From Piper betle (Eukaryota; Streptophyta; Magnoliopsida; Piperales; Piperaceae): DNA of 64,000 nt. The notes beneath the pieces were generated by a model that worked only from the letters and a program-made list of their open reading frames with translations, did not search any database and was not told the DNA's origin. Positions 37,601 to 51,064 of this stretch are shown in pieces (the stretch's first letter is position 1; the number at the start of each line of letters is the position of its first letter). Where the stretch lies: contig JAURVB010014859.1 of the NCBI GenBank assembly GCA_033002965.1, positions 87,252 through 151,251 of the forward strand, read 5' to 3'. The position numbers were made by a program, and so were the translations under genes.

Positions 37601-39910
37601 CTTGAAGATTTGGTTTCTTTAAATCCAAGAGATTGCAACAGCCAAAGTTCTCTTGCCAGAACTAATGTCATTGGTGAATCAATGAAAGATTGTACAACCA
37701 GATTATCTTACTGGGACTTCAGTTGTCTGGAGGTCTTCCTTAAAATGAATCACATTGTTGGCCGTCAACTTTCAGCAGTACCAGTGGCATTTAAGGTTCA
37801 AAGATTCTCTGGATCACTGTTTTAAGAATTTTTAGATGTGTTCTTAAGAGGGCTTTTACGGAATTAGAAATGCGCTCAGCCAATTTTGAGGAGGTCAGGT
37901 CATTTATAAATTGATTCTTAAGTTTATCAAAGGTCTATGTGAAGATTTGACCTCAAAACCCTGCACAGAAGTGTTAAAGAACATGTTAATGGTGGCTATT
38001 CAGCTTATTCATGCTGTAGGGAAGGAATTCAAATATTCCAAACTGAATGGTTCTTTGTTCACAGTTCCACTTGATCTCAACTTCATTAATAGTTTAAATT
38101 TCACAGAGTGAAATATTTGTGATGACCCTTAAAATTCGCTCCTTCTCTGTCATGGACAATGTCTCTCCTATGTTTTATCTCATTGTAGTTTATTACTTTG
38201 TTTTGTCTCAGCTTCATCTATATTATTCTTGGTCAGAATTTTTCCAAAGTGAACTAGCATGCTTTTTTAACTACGTATTTTCTTGGAGTTACCCTGATGA
38301 ACATATAGAATACGTGACTTTTTTGTTGTTCGCTTATGGGTTTAACAGTGAGGATGAGTTATTTTTCGTCATGAAGATATGGAAGTCATTTGCCCTGGTC
38401 TTGAAAGAGAAAATTGCAGCTCATGGGAATTTTAAGTTAATGGAACAAGAGTTGGACCAGAGTGGATAATTAGCAACTTACTGCTTGTTATGCTAGACTA
38501 CACAGATAACTAGAAGCTGCTTAGATGTTTGCGCAGATAGACTTGAAATTGAGTTTGTTGGAGATGTGTGGAAACTACTGTATGATTCTGCCAATTGTGT
38601 CTCAAGTGCAGAAGTCCTAACTGTCCATTGCTTCTGTAATGGTCTTTGCCATATGCTGGTGTCCCTGCTGATGCAGATTTATGATTCTGGGGTGGACAGG
38701 ACACTTAACAATTTAACTTTCTCTTCCAATCTTGGTAAAATTGTTGTGCACGTAGTAAAGATCAAACTGTTGGATAGCAAAAATCCGCAGAAGCAGAGCA
38801 GTGGTATTACATGTGCAATGGAAGTTGTTTCTTGGTGAGTGAACAATTTTGAATGTCACAAACTATCTGCAGTGTTTGGTGTGCAGGTGGCCGACTATAA
38901 GATTAATATACGATGGGAAACAAAGATAAACAAAATTTTTATTGTTTTACCATCCCTTTAAGCCTGCCCTTATAAGATTATATACCATACGATGCTTGGT
39001 ATCCATGAGAAAATATTTGTGTATGTTGTGACCTGTACATTATAAAATACCTAGTGTGTCCAGGTAGTACATCCTACTGGATATAAACCTTCCCTTATTG
39101 GTTTACATCTTACCATCTAACTTGTGCTTGGATTGCAGGATATTTGCGTCCATGATCCACTTCGTCATCCGTTTATCGGCAAAGCAGGATATTCTTCAAG
39201 TTATTGAGGTCGAAATTGTGGCTTGTTAAAATTTTTGTTTGCTTATTAGAATTTGCTTTGAGCATTTTTTATGTTTCTTTCAGGTGATGCCAGATGATCT
39301 TGTTTCCTGGCTTGCTTTTTTCTATCGTTTCTGAAGAGACACAAGTAGATGATATATTCTTTCAGCTTAAACAATTCTGGACCAAACTGCTCAACATGAT
39401 TAAAAGAGAACTGCCACTTATAGCCTTCGATTCTTAATTAATTTCCATTCTTTCTCCATTTTTGGAGGCAACTTTTGATCACGAGTGCTCCTGTGTATCC
39501 CGTAGTGCTATCACATTTTGGCACTCTACTTTTGGAAATCAGAGCATTTTGAATTATCCTCAATGCTTGCTTCCTATTTTAGTTAGGATGTCAAAGGATG
39601 GAAAGTTAAGGGAGCTTGGAAGGAGCTTCCTCTTTGCTGGTAGTTGTTCTTCAGGTACGATAATTGCAGATAACAAACACCCCATCAAAGTGCTTTCTGT
39701 TAAACAGGCGAGCTGTGCCCTGGGATCTCAATTTGTTGGGGAAATCAAGAAGAATGAACATGTTGGTTATACACCTGGCAAATGTGTACGTAGAGGATAA
39801 GAAGTGAGACATATGGTTGTAGTGAAACATGTGATGGTTTTAATTTGGAGAAACTCACAATGCCATTTTTGGATTCCAAAAGGAGAGGGCAAAAGCTGGC
39901 TCCTTACCAG
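34617..39910 (+). pseudogene. Decayed RIF1 homologue (telomere/replication-timing factor)
   Basis: RIF1 controls replication timing, telomeres and break repair through a long helical-repeat N-terminal region. Recognisable pieces, in family order: 34617-34827 (MADPISDAGAGDVSS...); 34934-35001 (ALKCLEFVVCEPAIF), which needs one missing base to join in frame; 35473-35648 (LTRHLNEKMRELSYIW... and YRRLLSSDKRERDLPERCLL); 36463-36678 (IHAWGWFIWILG and MLKIPERTFSS); 37262 onward (VAWEAMIDVFFSTQL, then TAA at 37307-37309); about 37465-37825; 37911-38469; 38540-38835; and 39350-39800 (TAA at 39435-39437 before SITFW-type sequence, here SAITFWHSTFGNQSILNYP). The helical segment expected between the second and third pieces is missing. 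Stops and frame breaks are spread along the whole length, so this is a true pseudogene rather than an assembly slip. The right limit is approximate. Confidence 0.75.
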
Positions 39911-42352
39911 GATAGAGTGTTGGGAAAAACAGATTCCATCCTGAAGATGCTGAGAAGATGTGAATAGTTGCCCATGTTGATAACTTAACGACCATAAGCA
40001 ATTGCATATAAAATACAATAGTATTTTGGTGGTTTTCCTTATTGTTTTCGACCACTTCAATATTGAAAGTGATTACAAACCTAGGATTGAGGAAATAGAC
40101 TACTTTATCAAAGGTTGAAAAGCTTTGTCAATCAAAAAATGCTGACGAAGAAGGTATCTCATTGATATGGATGATTGAGATTTATATTTTGCCAGTAAAG
40201 TTTGTCTAACACCCTCTCTTTCCTTTGATTAGTGAGTGGCCTGCTAACTTTTGGGTTTTATTTCTGCTCGAGCATCCCAATGGGCATGGCTTGCAACTGA
40301 TTCAGGGGAAATTTGCACAAAAGAGGTAAGCTGTTTATATGTGCTAAACTTGGTTGAAATTTGCATTTAGTGTCTCTGGTTTTCTAGTCAAGGAATGATT
40401 GTTTTTCCCATAATAGGAAAATATGCTGCTGATCTGTTCAAAGTTCATTTGCAGTTTGTTTCACATTATTGTGAGAAGATTCATTGAGGAATATCACCTT
40501 CAAGTGGGTGTTAAATCCACTGAGGTTTGGAAGCCAGGCAAAATTCTGAATATCCGGTTTTGAATTTGCATGTCACTGGCCTTGCTATCAGTGAATTTAA
40601 TGCAGAACTAGGTGTGTAGTTGATCTCATTTCATTTATTTTCTCTTGCATTCCATTTCTCTTATATGCACGTTTATGTTGATCCTATCCTAGTCTATCAT
40701 GAATTTACTGATTTCTTTGCCGACTGTGAAGGCAGGATGGCTTCTCATCCATTTTAACTCTGTGCTGGTCAGTTAGGGTGGCAAATTTTCACCACTGGTT
40801 TGTCAAATTTTGGCAGACTGCAATATAAAGTAAGCAGTAATTGGAGACAGCCGAATGTTTAATTTTTTTATTGGAGATTACTGCTCACGAAGATCCTTGT
40901 GGAGGCGTCTGTCTTTATAATATGTCCATGCTAGGAGTTTATTTGCACAATAATTTCTCCTATCCTCCGGATTTATGTCTAACAAATAAATTTGGGCTCT
41001 AGTTTTCAGTTGGATCTTATTTGGGAGGCATGCGGTTGTTTGGGCACTCTCTAGCCCGGTGAGGTCCTCCACAGAGAAAACATCCCCGCCTCTACCTCAC
41101 ATCACCTCCTTGGGCATTGTCCTGCTCGGCCATAGGAAAATCTGGATTTAGCTTAATATTATTTAATCTTACACATCTGCAAGTTTTATTGTTGTCATAT
41201 AAGACCAGAAGTTGCTGGATTCTTTTCATGATTTTAATTCTTCATTTGTTCCAATAATTTTTTTAGAATGTTCAGCGATTTGATGATTGAGGGCATGCAT
41301 TAATCAGAATGCACAAAGCATTAGAAACTTATTTAGTGTTTTAGAATGCACAAAGCATGAAGCATATTCTTAATTGATCTTGGTTGGGCATTTTTTGGAG
41401 TATCTAAAGTTCTTTTGTTTTGGGCTGGGAAGCTTTCTGAAGATCTTTTACCTCACTTGAGAAGTCTGCAACTTATTTTCTGCCTTTTTATGTGCAGTGT
41501 TGTATGTAATAGAGAAGTAGAAATGTTGGTTTAGTCACTGCTGCAACATTATTTACTTCACACATTTGCTCATAGGATGTGAGTTGTGCATCTCATTGCT
41601 ACATAATTCCCTCAGGAATGCCTTCTGTCAACCGACTTTGATGCTTAAATTGATTTTTCAAATGATGGGCATTGGATTGTCTTTCAAATGGTGGCTCATT
41701 TGTCGGCTCTCAACACTAAAAAAATTGATGCCTATTTCATTTGGGTGACGATGTTTTCTAGTGATGAAATTTGTTGCGGAAGTGATTTTATGGCAATTAT
41801 GTAAAGTTGAAGCTTGTTTTCTATTGTCACTCCAGTCCCTAGAATGGTCAATAATTTTCTCGGAAAAAATCTTTAGCCATTTTATCCATGACTTTGTGTT
41901 TTTTAAAATTATGTGAAGTCAAAATGAACATTTAATTTAAGGAGGGTACAATGTACAAGCGTGCGAAAAGTAGGACTTATATGCTATCAAAATAACTATT
42001 TGCAGTGTTAAACCTTGGATGTTCACAAAATGGTTTGGATGTTGATCAAACACATTTGCCCATCCTCTCTATGTTGACTAGTTGTTAAAGTTTTATTTAT
42101 ATTAATCAAGATGTTCCATGTCAGGGATCCTATTACGATGATATTATAAATATAGATTATAATTTTAAAGATATATTTTGATAGAGTGAGAAGTTGAATT
42201 TTAACAATGTGGTTTATTTTTTTAATTTTTTAATTGGGTTGAATGTCCTATTTTTTTTATTAGAGCCCAAATTTTAATTGGTTTTTTTAATTTTTACATA
42301 TTTTTTTTTAAAAAAAACCATAGCTAGCTAGAGATAAAATCTCGGGGGAAAA
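39911..42352. other. Intergenic region with exon-like remnants
   Basis: Two adjoining pieces on the plus strand look exon-like: 40266-40327 (QWAWLATDSGEICTKE, followed by GTAAGC) and about 40417-40562 (EENMLLICSKFICSLFH... and RRFIEEYHLQVG). They may be the tail of the RIF1-like pseudogene or part of another lost gene; I do not recognise them. From 40870 to 42300 no gene is convincing on either strand. Confidence 0.35.
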
Positions 42353-42709
42353 AAGAATTGAGGGAAAATATGCCCAATGGTGACTACAATCGTGACGGCG
42401 TGGCCCCCACCCACAGTGGGCCCGCCACTCTGTATTCGGCGCGGCTCTTCTCCCAAATCCCCAAATCCCATCTCTGCCCTCCCGAAAGAAGTGGATTTTC
42501 GATTCCGCTTCGGCGCGCCGACGGTCTCCCATGGATGGGATTGATGCCACTCCCGCTGGATTCCTCCCCGCTTCTGGTGCCTCCCCCTTCGTCGTTCCGA
42601 GGTGATCGCTTGGGGTTTGGCTTTGGGGTGACGGGTGCTGGGGGAGCTTGCGTGCTTGATTAGGGTTTTGGGCGGCGCTTGTGGATCGGGATTCGGCTTT
42701 TGAAGGGGG
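42353..42709 (+). promoter_or_regulatory. CNOT10 promoter and 5' UTR
   Basis: An abrupt rise in GC content precedes the ATG at 42710. TTAGGGTTTTGGGCGGC at 42660 contains a telo-box-like sequence (complement of AAAACCCTAA), common near the start of plant translation and proliferation genes. The transcription start is not clear. Confidence 0.4.
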
Positions 42710-45700
42710 ATGGAATCGGCTTCTTCCGTTGCTCCGGCGGAGTCGGGGGCGGCTCAGGGCAAGAATGCTTCGCCGGCGGTGGGCGGCGACGACGGCGGCG
42801 GCGGCGTTGGGCATGTTCCCCATGCGCTGGGGCTTGCTAACGAGGCGGCGGATTTCTTCAAGGCCGGCCGTTACCAGGAGTGTGTTGGTGCTTTGAATCA
42901 GCTTTTGCAGAAGAAGCCCGGGGACGTCAAGGTGGGCGGGGGACGGTTTTAAATGTTTGCTTTCAAAGTTTCATGCTTTGTTATTCTTCTTTCTTTGGAT
43001 TGAACTGTGGGTGTTTGTTAAAGTTTAGCGTGATTTGTGGCTATGCACTGCGTAAGTATTAACTCGTCGTAATTGGTGCTATATTCGAAATGACGTCGGC
43101 ATTGTAAGGGTGAAGCGAGTGTTGAATTATAGTTATGCACTATTGTGCATCTTCCATTCCTCTGATGTGATACAAATGTGTTCGCCCATGCTTGGCTTTG
43201 AATTCTTCTCATTTGATTTGATGATGTAAAAGCAGATAGGGTGATTTAGCCGCATTTAAATTGCCTTGCAAAATGGGCAAAAAAGCACTCTCTTTTTAAT
43301 TGTTTATCCCCTTTATTTGAGCTTTTGTATTTTTGCAGGTTCGTCATAACATTGCTATCGTTGAGTATTATCGAGATGGTGGTACGGATCCTAGGAAGTT
43401 GCTCGAGGTGCTAAACGAAAGTAGAGTAAGTATTTATTTAAATAGTATGGTCGAATGATTTTTTTATGGCTAGAAGTCACGCTCGCAAACAGTCTGTTTT
43501 TTTCTCACATCGTCTTAGTGATATAGTAGTTGCCTTTTCCATTTTAAATACAATCCTGCTACTGTTTGTTCATGGAGCATGCCATAGCATTTTTTTAGTT
43601 TCCTATTCGATGGTTTCTCTTTTTTGTATTTTTTATTTTTTAAATGTAAAATCAATGTCGGAGAGACCATATTTCTAAATTACGTACTTCTGTCAGCTAG
43701 GATTTTTTAATCTTCAGCTTGAAGGGTCAGTATTGATGTTTTAAAGCAGGCTTCATCTGTTTCGTAAATGATAAAGATATTTGTCATAGTAATAGATCAT
43801 CCTAATGTTTTTATAGCTAGTTGTATTCTACTTGACTGGGTTGTAGCTATCAGATTTTTCTATATCCTTGTCTTATGATATCGTAGTGGCCCCTCCTCTT
43901 ATAATTCTTTAATTGTACACTATTTGTTATGATAGTTAGTTGCATCTGGAAATAAAGGATAACTATTAACTAATTTAGTTGATTGATGTTTATTTTTCTC
44001 CTCTCCGCATAACCTAGGAGCCAAAGTTGGGCGTATGATTTCTATATTATTGCGAGAAGCAGCAATGAATCAGAAGTAGCAATGTATTGCTAGTTTAGCA
44101 GCCATTTTGAAATTTGATCTAGCGCATAACAGCACTATCGTTACAATAGTAACACAAAGCACTAGAAAAAAAAAACAGTCAATGATCAGCTAGGTATCAG
44201 ATCTTATTGTAACTATTCTTTGAGTTGCAATCATCCAAATAGTTAATGTGCCTTGGCCTGATCTCATGTCAAAAGCAGCACTGCTTTAAACAATTATCCA
44301 TAAGACCTGTGATGGCTGACAACTGCAACAGAGAAAACATTATTTCTTAGTTGAGTACGAAGTGCAGTAATACTGATTAGAAATATATTGAGTTGGAGGC
44401 AGTGGAGAAGATTTGCGATGTCAAAAGCTGAGTCGGAGGGAAGTCAATTAAGTTATCGTTTTTTTCCTGTTAATCAACAATGTGGCCATTGCCTCCTAGA
44501 ATTGGATGCAGAAGGTGTTGTGATAAAGGAAGGAATGGAAAAGGAAGCCTTCTAAACTTGTGGATTGATTTATGCTTTCTTGAAGCAGCATATTTGTAAA
44601 GTGGAAAAAAAGAGTTAATATTAATTAGGATTCAGGCTTCTTGGGTGAGCATAAAGTAGTGGTCTATGCATAAAAGTAGAAAATTGATTGTTATTGAGGT
44701 GGTTAAGGTTAGACCTGAAGGCAGTTATGTAAATTTGATTATAGAGGCATGTTTTGATGATGACTTCCATTATCTCGTAGAAATAATGTAGATCTACTTG
44801 GGCACTTCAACAACATTGTTTGAATCTTACATGGGTGCATTTATGGGAGAATGTAATAAGAAATTATATTCTGTGTCCCTTGCCCCAATTTTTTGAGTGA
44901 GGTGGTGATGGTGAGTGGGTACTTTATATCTGATTCTTTCTTGGATCCTCGTGAAAATTTAGAGGTGAAGAAATGCATTAAATTCAATGGACGGTTTAAA
45001 TTATTCAATTTTGTATTACAACTTATGGCTTGAAAATCATCTACCCTGGTTTTCCTTATTTCTTGTGCTAAGTTAACTTTATGCTTCTTCTGAACTAAAG
45101 TAAAAAAATGCTTGTATGTAAATATCTTTTTTCTCCTTGTCATTGTTTAGAAGAGTCAAGACCATGCCAAAGATTCTGGAGAAGAGGTGGAGGTCGTGGA
45201 GACTGTTGGTAGTTCTTATTCAGAAAATGATATTGCGGTTGCAACTTTCAACTATGTATGTTTTTGCAGCTTTCGCTTTAGATAGTCTTATATTCTTAAA
45301 GATGTATCTTAATATGTTGATGTTTTTTCCGCCCTGATATATACAGGCAGTTCTGTTGTACCACCTTGGTGAATATGCAAATGCATTATCGGTATTGGAG
45401 CCTCTTTTCCGAAAGATAGAAGGCTTTGATTCTGTAAGACGAAACAATTGCTATATTCTTCATTATCTGTCATTCCACTTTCCCTCACAATTAGCGACAT
45501 TTATTTACAGATAACAGCACGTAACATCTCTTTCCTATTACTGGATGTTGCATTAGCTTCTCAAGATGCGTCAAAAGCTTATGTGAGTATGTTTGTGCTA
45601 TTAGTTATATCTGTTTAACAAAGTTTGATTTCGTGGGTTTTTATCTAGCAGTATGAGTCAGTGTATTACATGATTTTTACAAATTTTGCAAGTGGTGATG

Positions 45701-48359
45701 TAAAGTGGGCAATTTATAGAGTTATGTAGTACACTCATGACATATAATAAGGTCTGACATATTATAAAACTGTTGCTGGATACTTGAAGTACTTAATGTT
45801 GCAGTAGTTTTAATTATTATTCTATTTCTACCTCCGGGATGAGCCTATGGTGAGCCTTCTGTTGATTTTATAGAACATGTAAAAAGGTTTTTTTGTTTGT
45901 GAGTGTCATACTGAAGGGAGAAAATTCTTTCTAGGCTGAGAGAATTGGAACTTTTACAATTTCAAATCATTTGAAGGGTTGTAAGTAGTAAACAATTTTA
46001 CCTCATTATATGTTTTTTGATTTCCGCAATCAACATAATTATACACAATTTGGGGGCTTTTACCTTCCTTAACTGTTTGTTATATGTATTCAGCCAATTG
46101 TGTAGGAAAAGATGGAAGAAATGACTTTTAGATGATGAACAATCTGAGACTCACATTTTATGAACAATTTGCCTGATCTATACCGACTGGATTAGGGCAC
46201 ATATGTAAAGGGGAAAATGTCTTTTCTATGTTCTTGTTTGTTAGTTTTTTTGACTTGCTCTAATTTAAATGTACGATGAACCTAAAAGAAGTTTTTTCTT
46301 GCATGTTGTTTCTCTCCTGGGAAGATATAAATTTTATCTTGAAAAGGATGTGAAGTTGGGTGGAAGCACTTTATTATGCACTGATCCTGAAAAGTGATCG
46401 AATGTCACTTTCAATGAGATTGTTGTCTTACATAACTTATGTTTTGCTTTATCTTATTGTTATTTGATGCCATTCTAAATGTTCTTTTTTTTTATGATAA
46501 AGGATGTGATGTTGTACCTGGATAATGCTTTTGGTGCTAGTAACATGGCCATTCAAGCTGATAATGGGTCTACTACATTTGATACTTCAAAGCTGGACAA
46601 AACATTTTCAGAACCCAGTCCGTTACCTGCATCAGATGCTTCAGATGCTGACTCAAGTTCCAATCTCAATTTGGATAACCAATTGACAAGAACGTCTTCT
46701 GATGATAACTTGGACTATGAGGCCCTTCTTTCTTCATTGGACATTGGCAGACCAAATGTGGCAAGAGTACCTTGTCTTGCACAAAGTGAACAGCTGTCTC
46801 CTGCCATCGAGTTTAAAGTCAAACTTCATCTTTACAAGATTAGACTTCTTTTACTTGTCAGGAACCTTAAGGCAGCAAAGCATGAGCTGAAGCTTGCTGT
46901 TAATGTAGCTCGTGCAAGAGACTTGTCTGCGGCTCTGCTCTTGAAGTCTCAGCTAGAATGTGCTCGTGGGAACTATCGAAAGGCAACAAAATTGCTTAAT
47001 ACTGCTGTTAATCGAACAGAAGAGGGGTTGTCAAGTGTCTTTTTCAACAATATTGGGTATATACAACACCAACTAAAAAGCACCATATTTCTATCCTCCT
47101 CTTTTCGAAAGCGGTGAAGGAGTGCTCATTTGTGCGGTCTAAGAAGCCATTGAAACTCTCAGATTTTTCACAAGATAAGTCCCCCTTTTTGTTATACAAC
47201 TGCGGCTTGGAATATTTGACTTGTGGGAAACCTGTTGTTGCAGCTCGATGTTTTCAGAGAGTGAGTTCTGTTTTCTACAACCAGCCTCTTTTTTGGGTTC
47301 GTCTTGCAGAATGCTGCTTAATGGCAGCAGAAAGGGGTGACAACAAAACCAGGAGGGTTGCTGCTTCTGAAAGTGAGACTTAAAGTTGTTGGGACTGAGA
47401 AATGGCGGCATATTGTTGTGAAACAAAATAAACCAACAATGGTAGATAATTTTTCGACTCATGGCAGTCTTGGTGAAGAAAGTCTTTCCCTTTCATATGC
47501 TCGAAAGTGTCTTTTAAATGCTAAACACCTTTTGAATATTTACGAGACAAGTTTTGCATCTATGTCCACTCTGGGAGGTGGCAATTTAAAATTCAAGAAT
47601 GCTCCCGACGTGTCTTCAAATGGACCAAATGGCAAAGCGGTAAAATCAGCTCATTTAAATTCAAATGGTGATATAAAGGAAGTTAAAGGAAGTCTGAGCT
47701 GCAGTGCATTACAAGGTCATGTGAGTGCGTACAAAGAAATCCGTAGAAAGGAAAATCACATGGTAAAGCAAGCTGTATTGGCAGATTTGGCTTATGTAGA
47801 ACTTCAGTTGGACAACCCCCTGAAAGCTTTATCAGTGGCGAAGGCACTTCTGGAACTTCGAGATTGTTCTAAAATTTACCAGTTTTTGGGCCACATATAT
47901 GCAGCTGAAGCCCTATGTCATCTTAATCTACCCAAAGAAGCCGCTGAGAAACTGTCAGTATTTATTAAAGATGAAGTAATTGTAAATGCTCCTTATGGTG
48001 AAGAAGACCTACACCTGTCAAAGACTGATAAGAATGGAGGCTGTGAAGATGGGCTTGAAAATAGTGGCCAGACATCATCAGGTAATGCAAATCTCTCTGC
48101 TGGGAATGAGGAGGCGTCACTGGAATTCATATTTCTGAAGCCAGAAGAAGCTCGTGTGACTCTTTATGTGAATTTAGCTGTCACCTTTGCCGTCCAGGGT
48201 GACAGAGAGCAGGCTCAGCAGCTGATCACACATGCACTAACAATTTTCCCCGGTCATCCGAAGGTAGTAATTGGAGCTGCTTATGTGGATCTCCTGCTGG
48301 AAAGAACGGAAGAAGCAGTTATCAAGTTGAAACAGTTAGTTATGGCTCCGAGAGTGTGA
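42710..48359 (+). CDS. CCR4-NOT transcription complex subunit 10 (CNOT10), with two apparent frameshifts
   Basis: CNOT10 is a TPR protein of the CCR4-NOT mRNA deadenylase complex; with CNOT11 it binds the N-terminal part of the NOT1 scaffold. Six exons: 42710-42931, 43339-43425, 45151-45255, 45347-45433, 45511-45582 and 46503-48359, all GT-AG and phase 0, about 809 residues, close to the usual size. Recognisable segments are LANEAADFFKAGRYQECVGA, RHNIAIVEYYRDGG, LYHLGEYANALSVLEPLF and NPLKALSVAKALLEL, all TPR-like helices. In exon 6 the frame breaks twice: near 47074-47078 (five A where six would keep HQLK...LFSKAVKECS in frame) and between about 47335 and 47395 (one extra base, perhaps in GAAAG before VRLKVVGTEKWRH). 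The second restores the first frame, so 270-310 nt read in a shifted frame. Both fit homopolymer sequencing errors in an otherwise sound gene; a recent real mutation is the alternative. Confidence 0.88.
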
Positions 48360-50404
48360 TAATGTGACGGGAGATTGACACGAGGGTGTATTGGCACTCT
48401 TACAGATGTAGATTGCTCAATCTTCTGCGCAATTGAATTAGGTAGGTCAGATTTCTCCCCCCACCCCCGGTGATAATCAGGTATTCTGTATCATATAGGT
48501 GAGCAGTAGAATAATGATTTTCTTTTACAATCCAGCCCAGATGAACAGGCTGGCTGCATAGTGGGCATTCTGAACTTTTAATTGAAGGGAAACTTGTCTT
48601 GTACGGTAATTCAAAATTTTGCTCGAAGTTGCTGGCCAATGAACTTCCCATTGTTTCTCTATTCATTTTCTTGTGTTTTTTATTTTTGTATTTATTACTG
48701 TCTTGTCTGAATTGTGTGCATAGCCAACATATTAATCTTCATCCTGAAGCTATATTATCTTTGGTTGACAGAAAATGTTTTGGGTTCCAATCCGTCTTTA
48801 AATTCGTTCACATCGAAAGTGGTGGATAATGGTGAGATGATAGCGATGAGGTTTGATGAACATTTTATCTAGACTTATTCTTCATTTGCAAATCAGTTTA
48901 TATTTTGTGAACGATGTAAGAGGACTTGGTAAGTCCAATGCTAGGAAGATTCTCTCAAGATAGATGGTCTGTTGCTCTGTACCTTGTGGCTGTCCTTTAG
49001 GTGGTCTGATGTAATTCAGACATGGTTGAGGCAGATTTAAGAGGTTAAAAAAAATCTTTTTCTACAATTGCACTCATGGACTTCATTTCCAACAACTATC
49101 CATATATAAAATGAAAAATGATTAACGTCTTTAGCAAGGCAGTCCGACAAAATTGGAAATTTGTTCTGAACCCTTGAAAGAAGCCAACAAGAGATAGTCA
49201 ATAATGATGTTCTTACTGGTACAAACAAGCCAATTCAGTTCACTACTTTCCATCTTCCACAAGCATTGTTTTGAGCATCGACATGGTCCAATCTGTAATG
49301 GAAGCTCATCTAATATGCAGAAAACTAGAACCGGCTTTACGAGCATCTACTGTTGTATGATCACTTATCATTGATCATCACTTCATTTTGGCCCTGTATG
49401 TTTCACTAACCATTGCCATGAAAGAACATCCCTCTACCATCTTCAATATTAGTAGGTTTAGTATCATCATTTTGGGGCAGGGACATTAGATTCCAACTTC
49501 ACAAGATTGTTCATTTTATTAGGAATTCAACAGATTTTTGGGCTCTACTTGGATGGTTTTGCCATACCCGGTGTTCTTCATATGGGAATACAATATTATC
49601 CAATTGTTAAAAGTTCTTAATCAAATCCATTTAAGTATGACACTCTCATCTTGATTATGAAAAATATAACATTTGTGTTATCAAAATTTCAAATTAAGGA
49701 AGTGGATTTCATGAACATTTGATTAAGTACTTCGTTAATTAATAAATAAAGAGAGAGAGAGAGAAATAAAAGAGTCTTCTATATATTTTTATGGGTTTTG
49801 ATGTTGTTTGCCGGGTTGTTTATAATCAGCTCAATTTAGTTCGATTAACGTTTGAGTGGTTCAATATTAATAAATATTAATAGGTTGCTCTCGACTTCGA
49901 TTAAAACCCAAAGGTAAAAGAGTCTTCTATATATTAATTTAGTTCGATTATAAACTCGGCTTTGACTAGAAGCTTGATACATATATTTCACATAAAAAAT
50001 TAGAATCTATGATATCGAAAATGAAATTGGAGTACTAGAAAATAAATATTAACCCAATTCAAAAGGGACGAAAACTTCAATCAGCTTGATGACTAATTAA
50101 CCATCTCAACTAATTGCATGAACTCAGTAATAATTGAGTCAAATTTAAATGAAAGAAAACTCGACTCGCCCATAAATTATGGTAGATGTTCTAAACAGAA
50201 ATAGATTTTAGCTAATTTACAAAGGAAAATACTACTCGATCATACTTCTAAATTTCAGTTTGAGAGGCCACATTATCTTCATTAGAGTATTAAATAGCAT
50301 AACTCTCTGTGTTTTAAAAAATATGTGATGCAGTAAAGGCAAAATTATTCCCGACCCAAAACAGAACCAAGATTGCGACTATTTGGAAGCAGTCGTCTTC
50401 CATT

Positions 50405-50428
50405 GCCGACTATATATATATCTATATC
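50405..50428 (+). promoter_or_regulatory. Possible TATA box upstream of the hairpin
   Basis: ACTATATATATATCTATATCC lies about 275-300 bp upstream of the hairpin on the plus strand. This could be a core promoter or simply an AT repeat. Confidence 0.25.
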
Positions 50429-50702
50429 CCCATTGACATTTGCCTAACTGATAAGACTTCACATACCCGGTTACCCATAAACCTCGACGCATACATACCA
50501 ATTGTTCGTTCACTCTCAAACCACTTGAAGAGAGACACAGAGCATCAGACAAGCCTACCCAACTGGTTGATGAACACAAAAGACAACACACAGACCCATG
50601 TGGCCGCCATGTGACGCTGCATGGGAATATGTGGGGGGGGTGGGGAACATGCAGAACAAAGCAGGTGAAAGCGAGAAGAGGGTGGTATACCTTGTTTTGT
50701 AG

Positions 50703-50765
50703 GCATGCCGTGGGAGAACTGCTGCAAATGTTGAGCAACAATTCACATGTCTTCCCATGGCTTGC
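50703..50765 (+). ncRNA. Candidate microRNA-like hairpin, family not recognised
   Basis: The 5' arm (50703-50719, GCATGCCGTGGGAGAAC) pairs with the 3' arm (50749-50765, GTCTTCCCATGGCTTGC), with only two mismatches and two G-U pairs in 17 positions. A looser inner stem follows, then TGTT/AACA around a 4-nt loop (GAGC). This is the shape of a compact plant miRNA precursor. Neither arm matches a family I know, and the stem would also fold if transcribed from the minus strand, so strand is a guess. There is no protein-coding explanation for the pairing. Confidence 0.4.
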
Positions 50766-51064
50766 ATCCCAAGAGGAGAATTATTGTTTTGTTTCTTGTG
50801 TTCTAGGACATGGGCTCCACCCTCCATGGATTGCTACCTCTTGTTAACGATGAGGACCACTTTCATCTGTGTTCATGATCCCATGCAACAGTTTCTTTCA
50901 GAGCTGTAATCAGTAATGGCTAGATGGGTGTTTGTTTGTTTTTTGCGTTTCTACTTCTGAATGTGAAACATGATGATGTTGAATGTGTGCTAAAACGAAA
51001 GATGGGTTGATGACAATATTTTGCGAAGATTGATGACGTCCATGTCTCTCCAATATGACGATAT

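Noticed and set aside
47056..47110. A 55-bp intron in CNOT10 that would avoid the first frameshift
   Set aside because: It is shorter than usual plant introns and would remove sequence that matches the TPR helix in the shifted frame.
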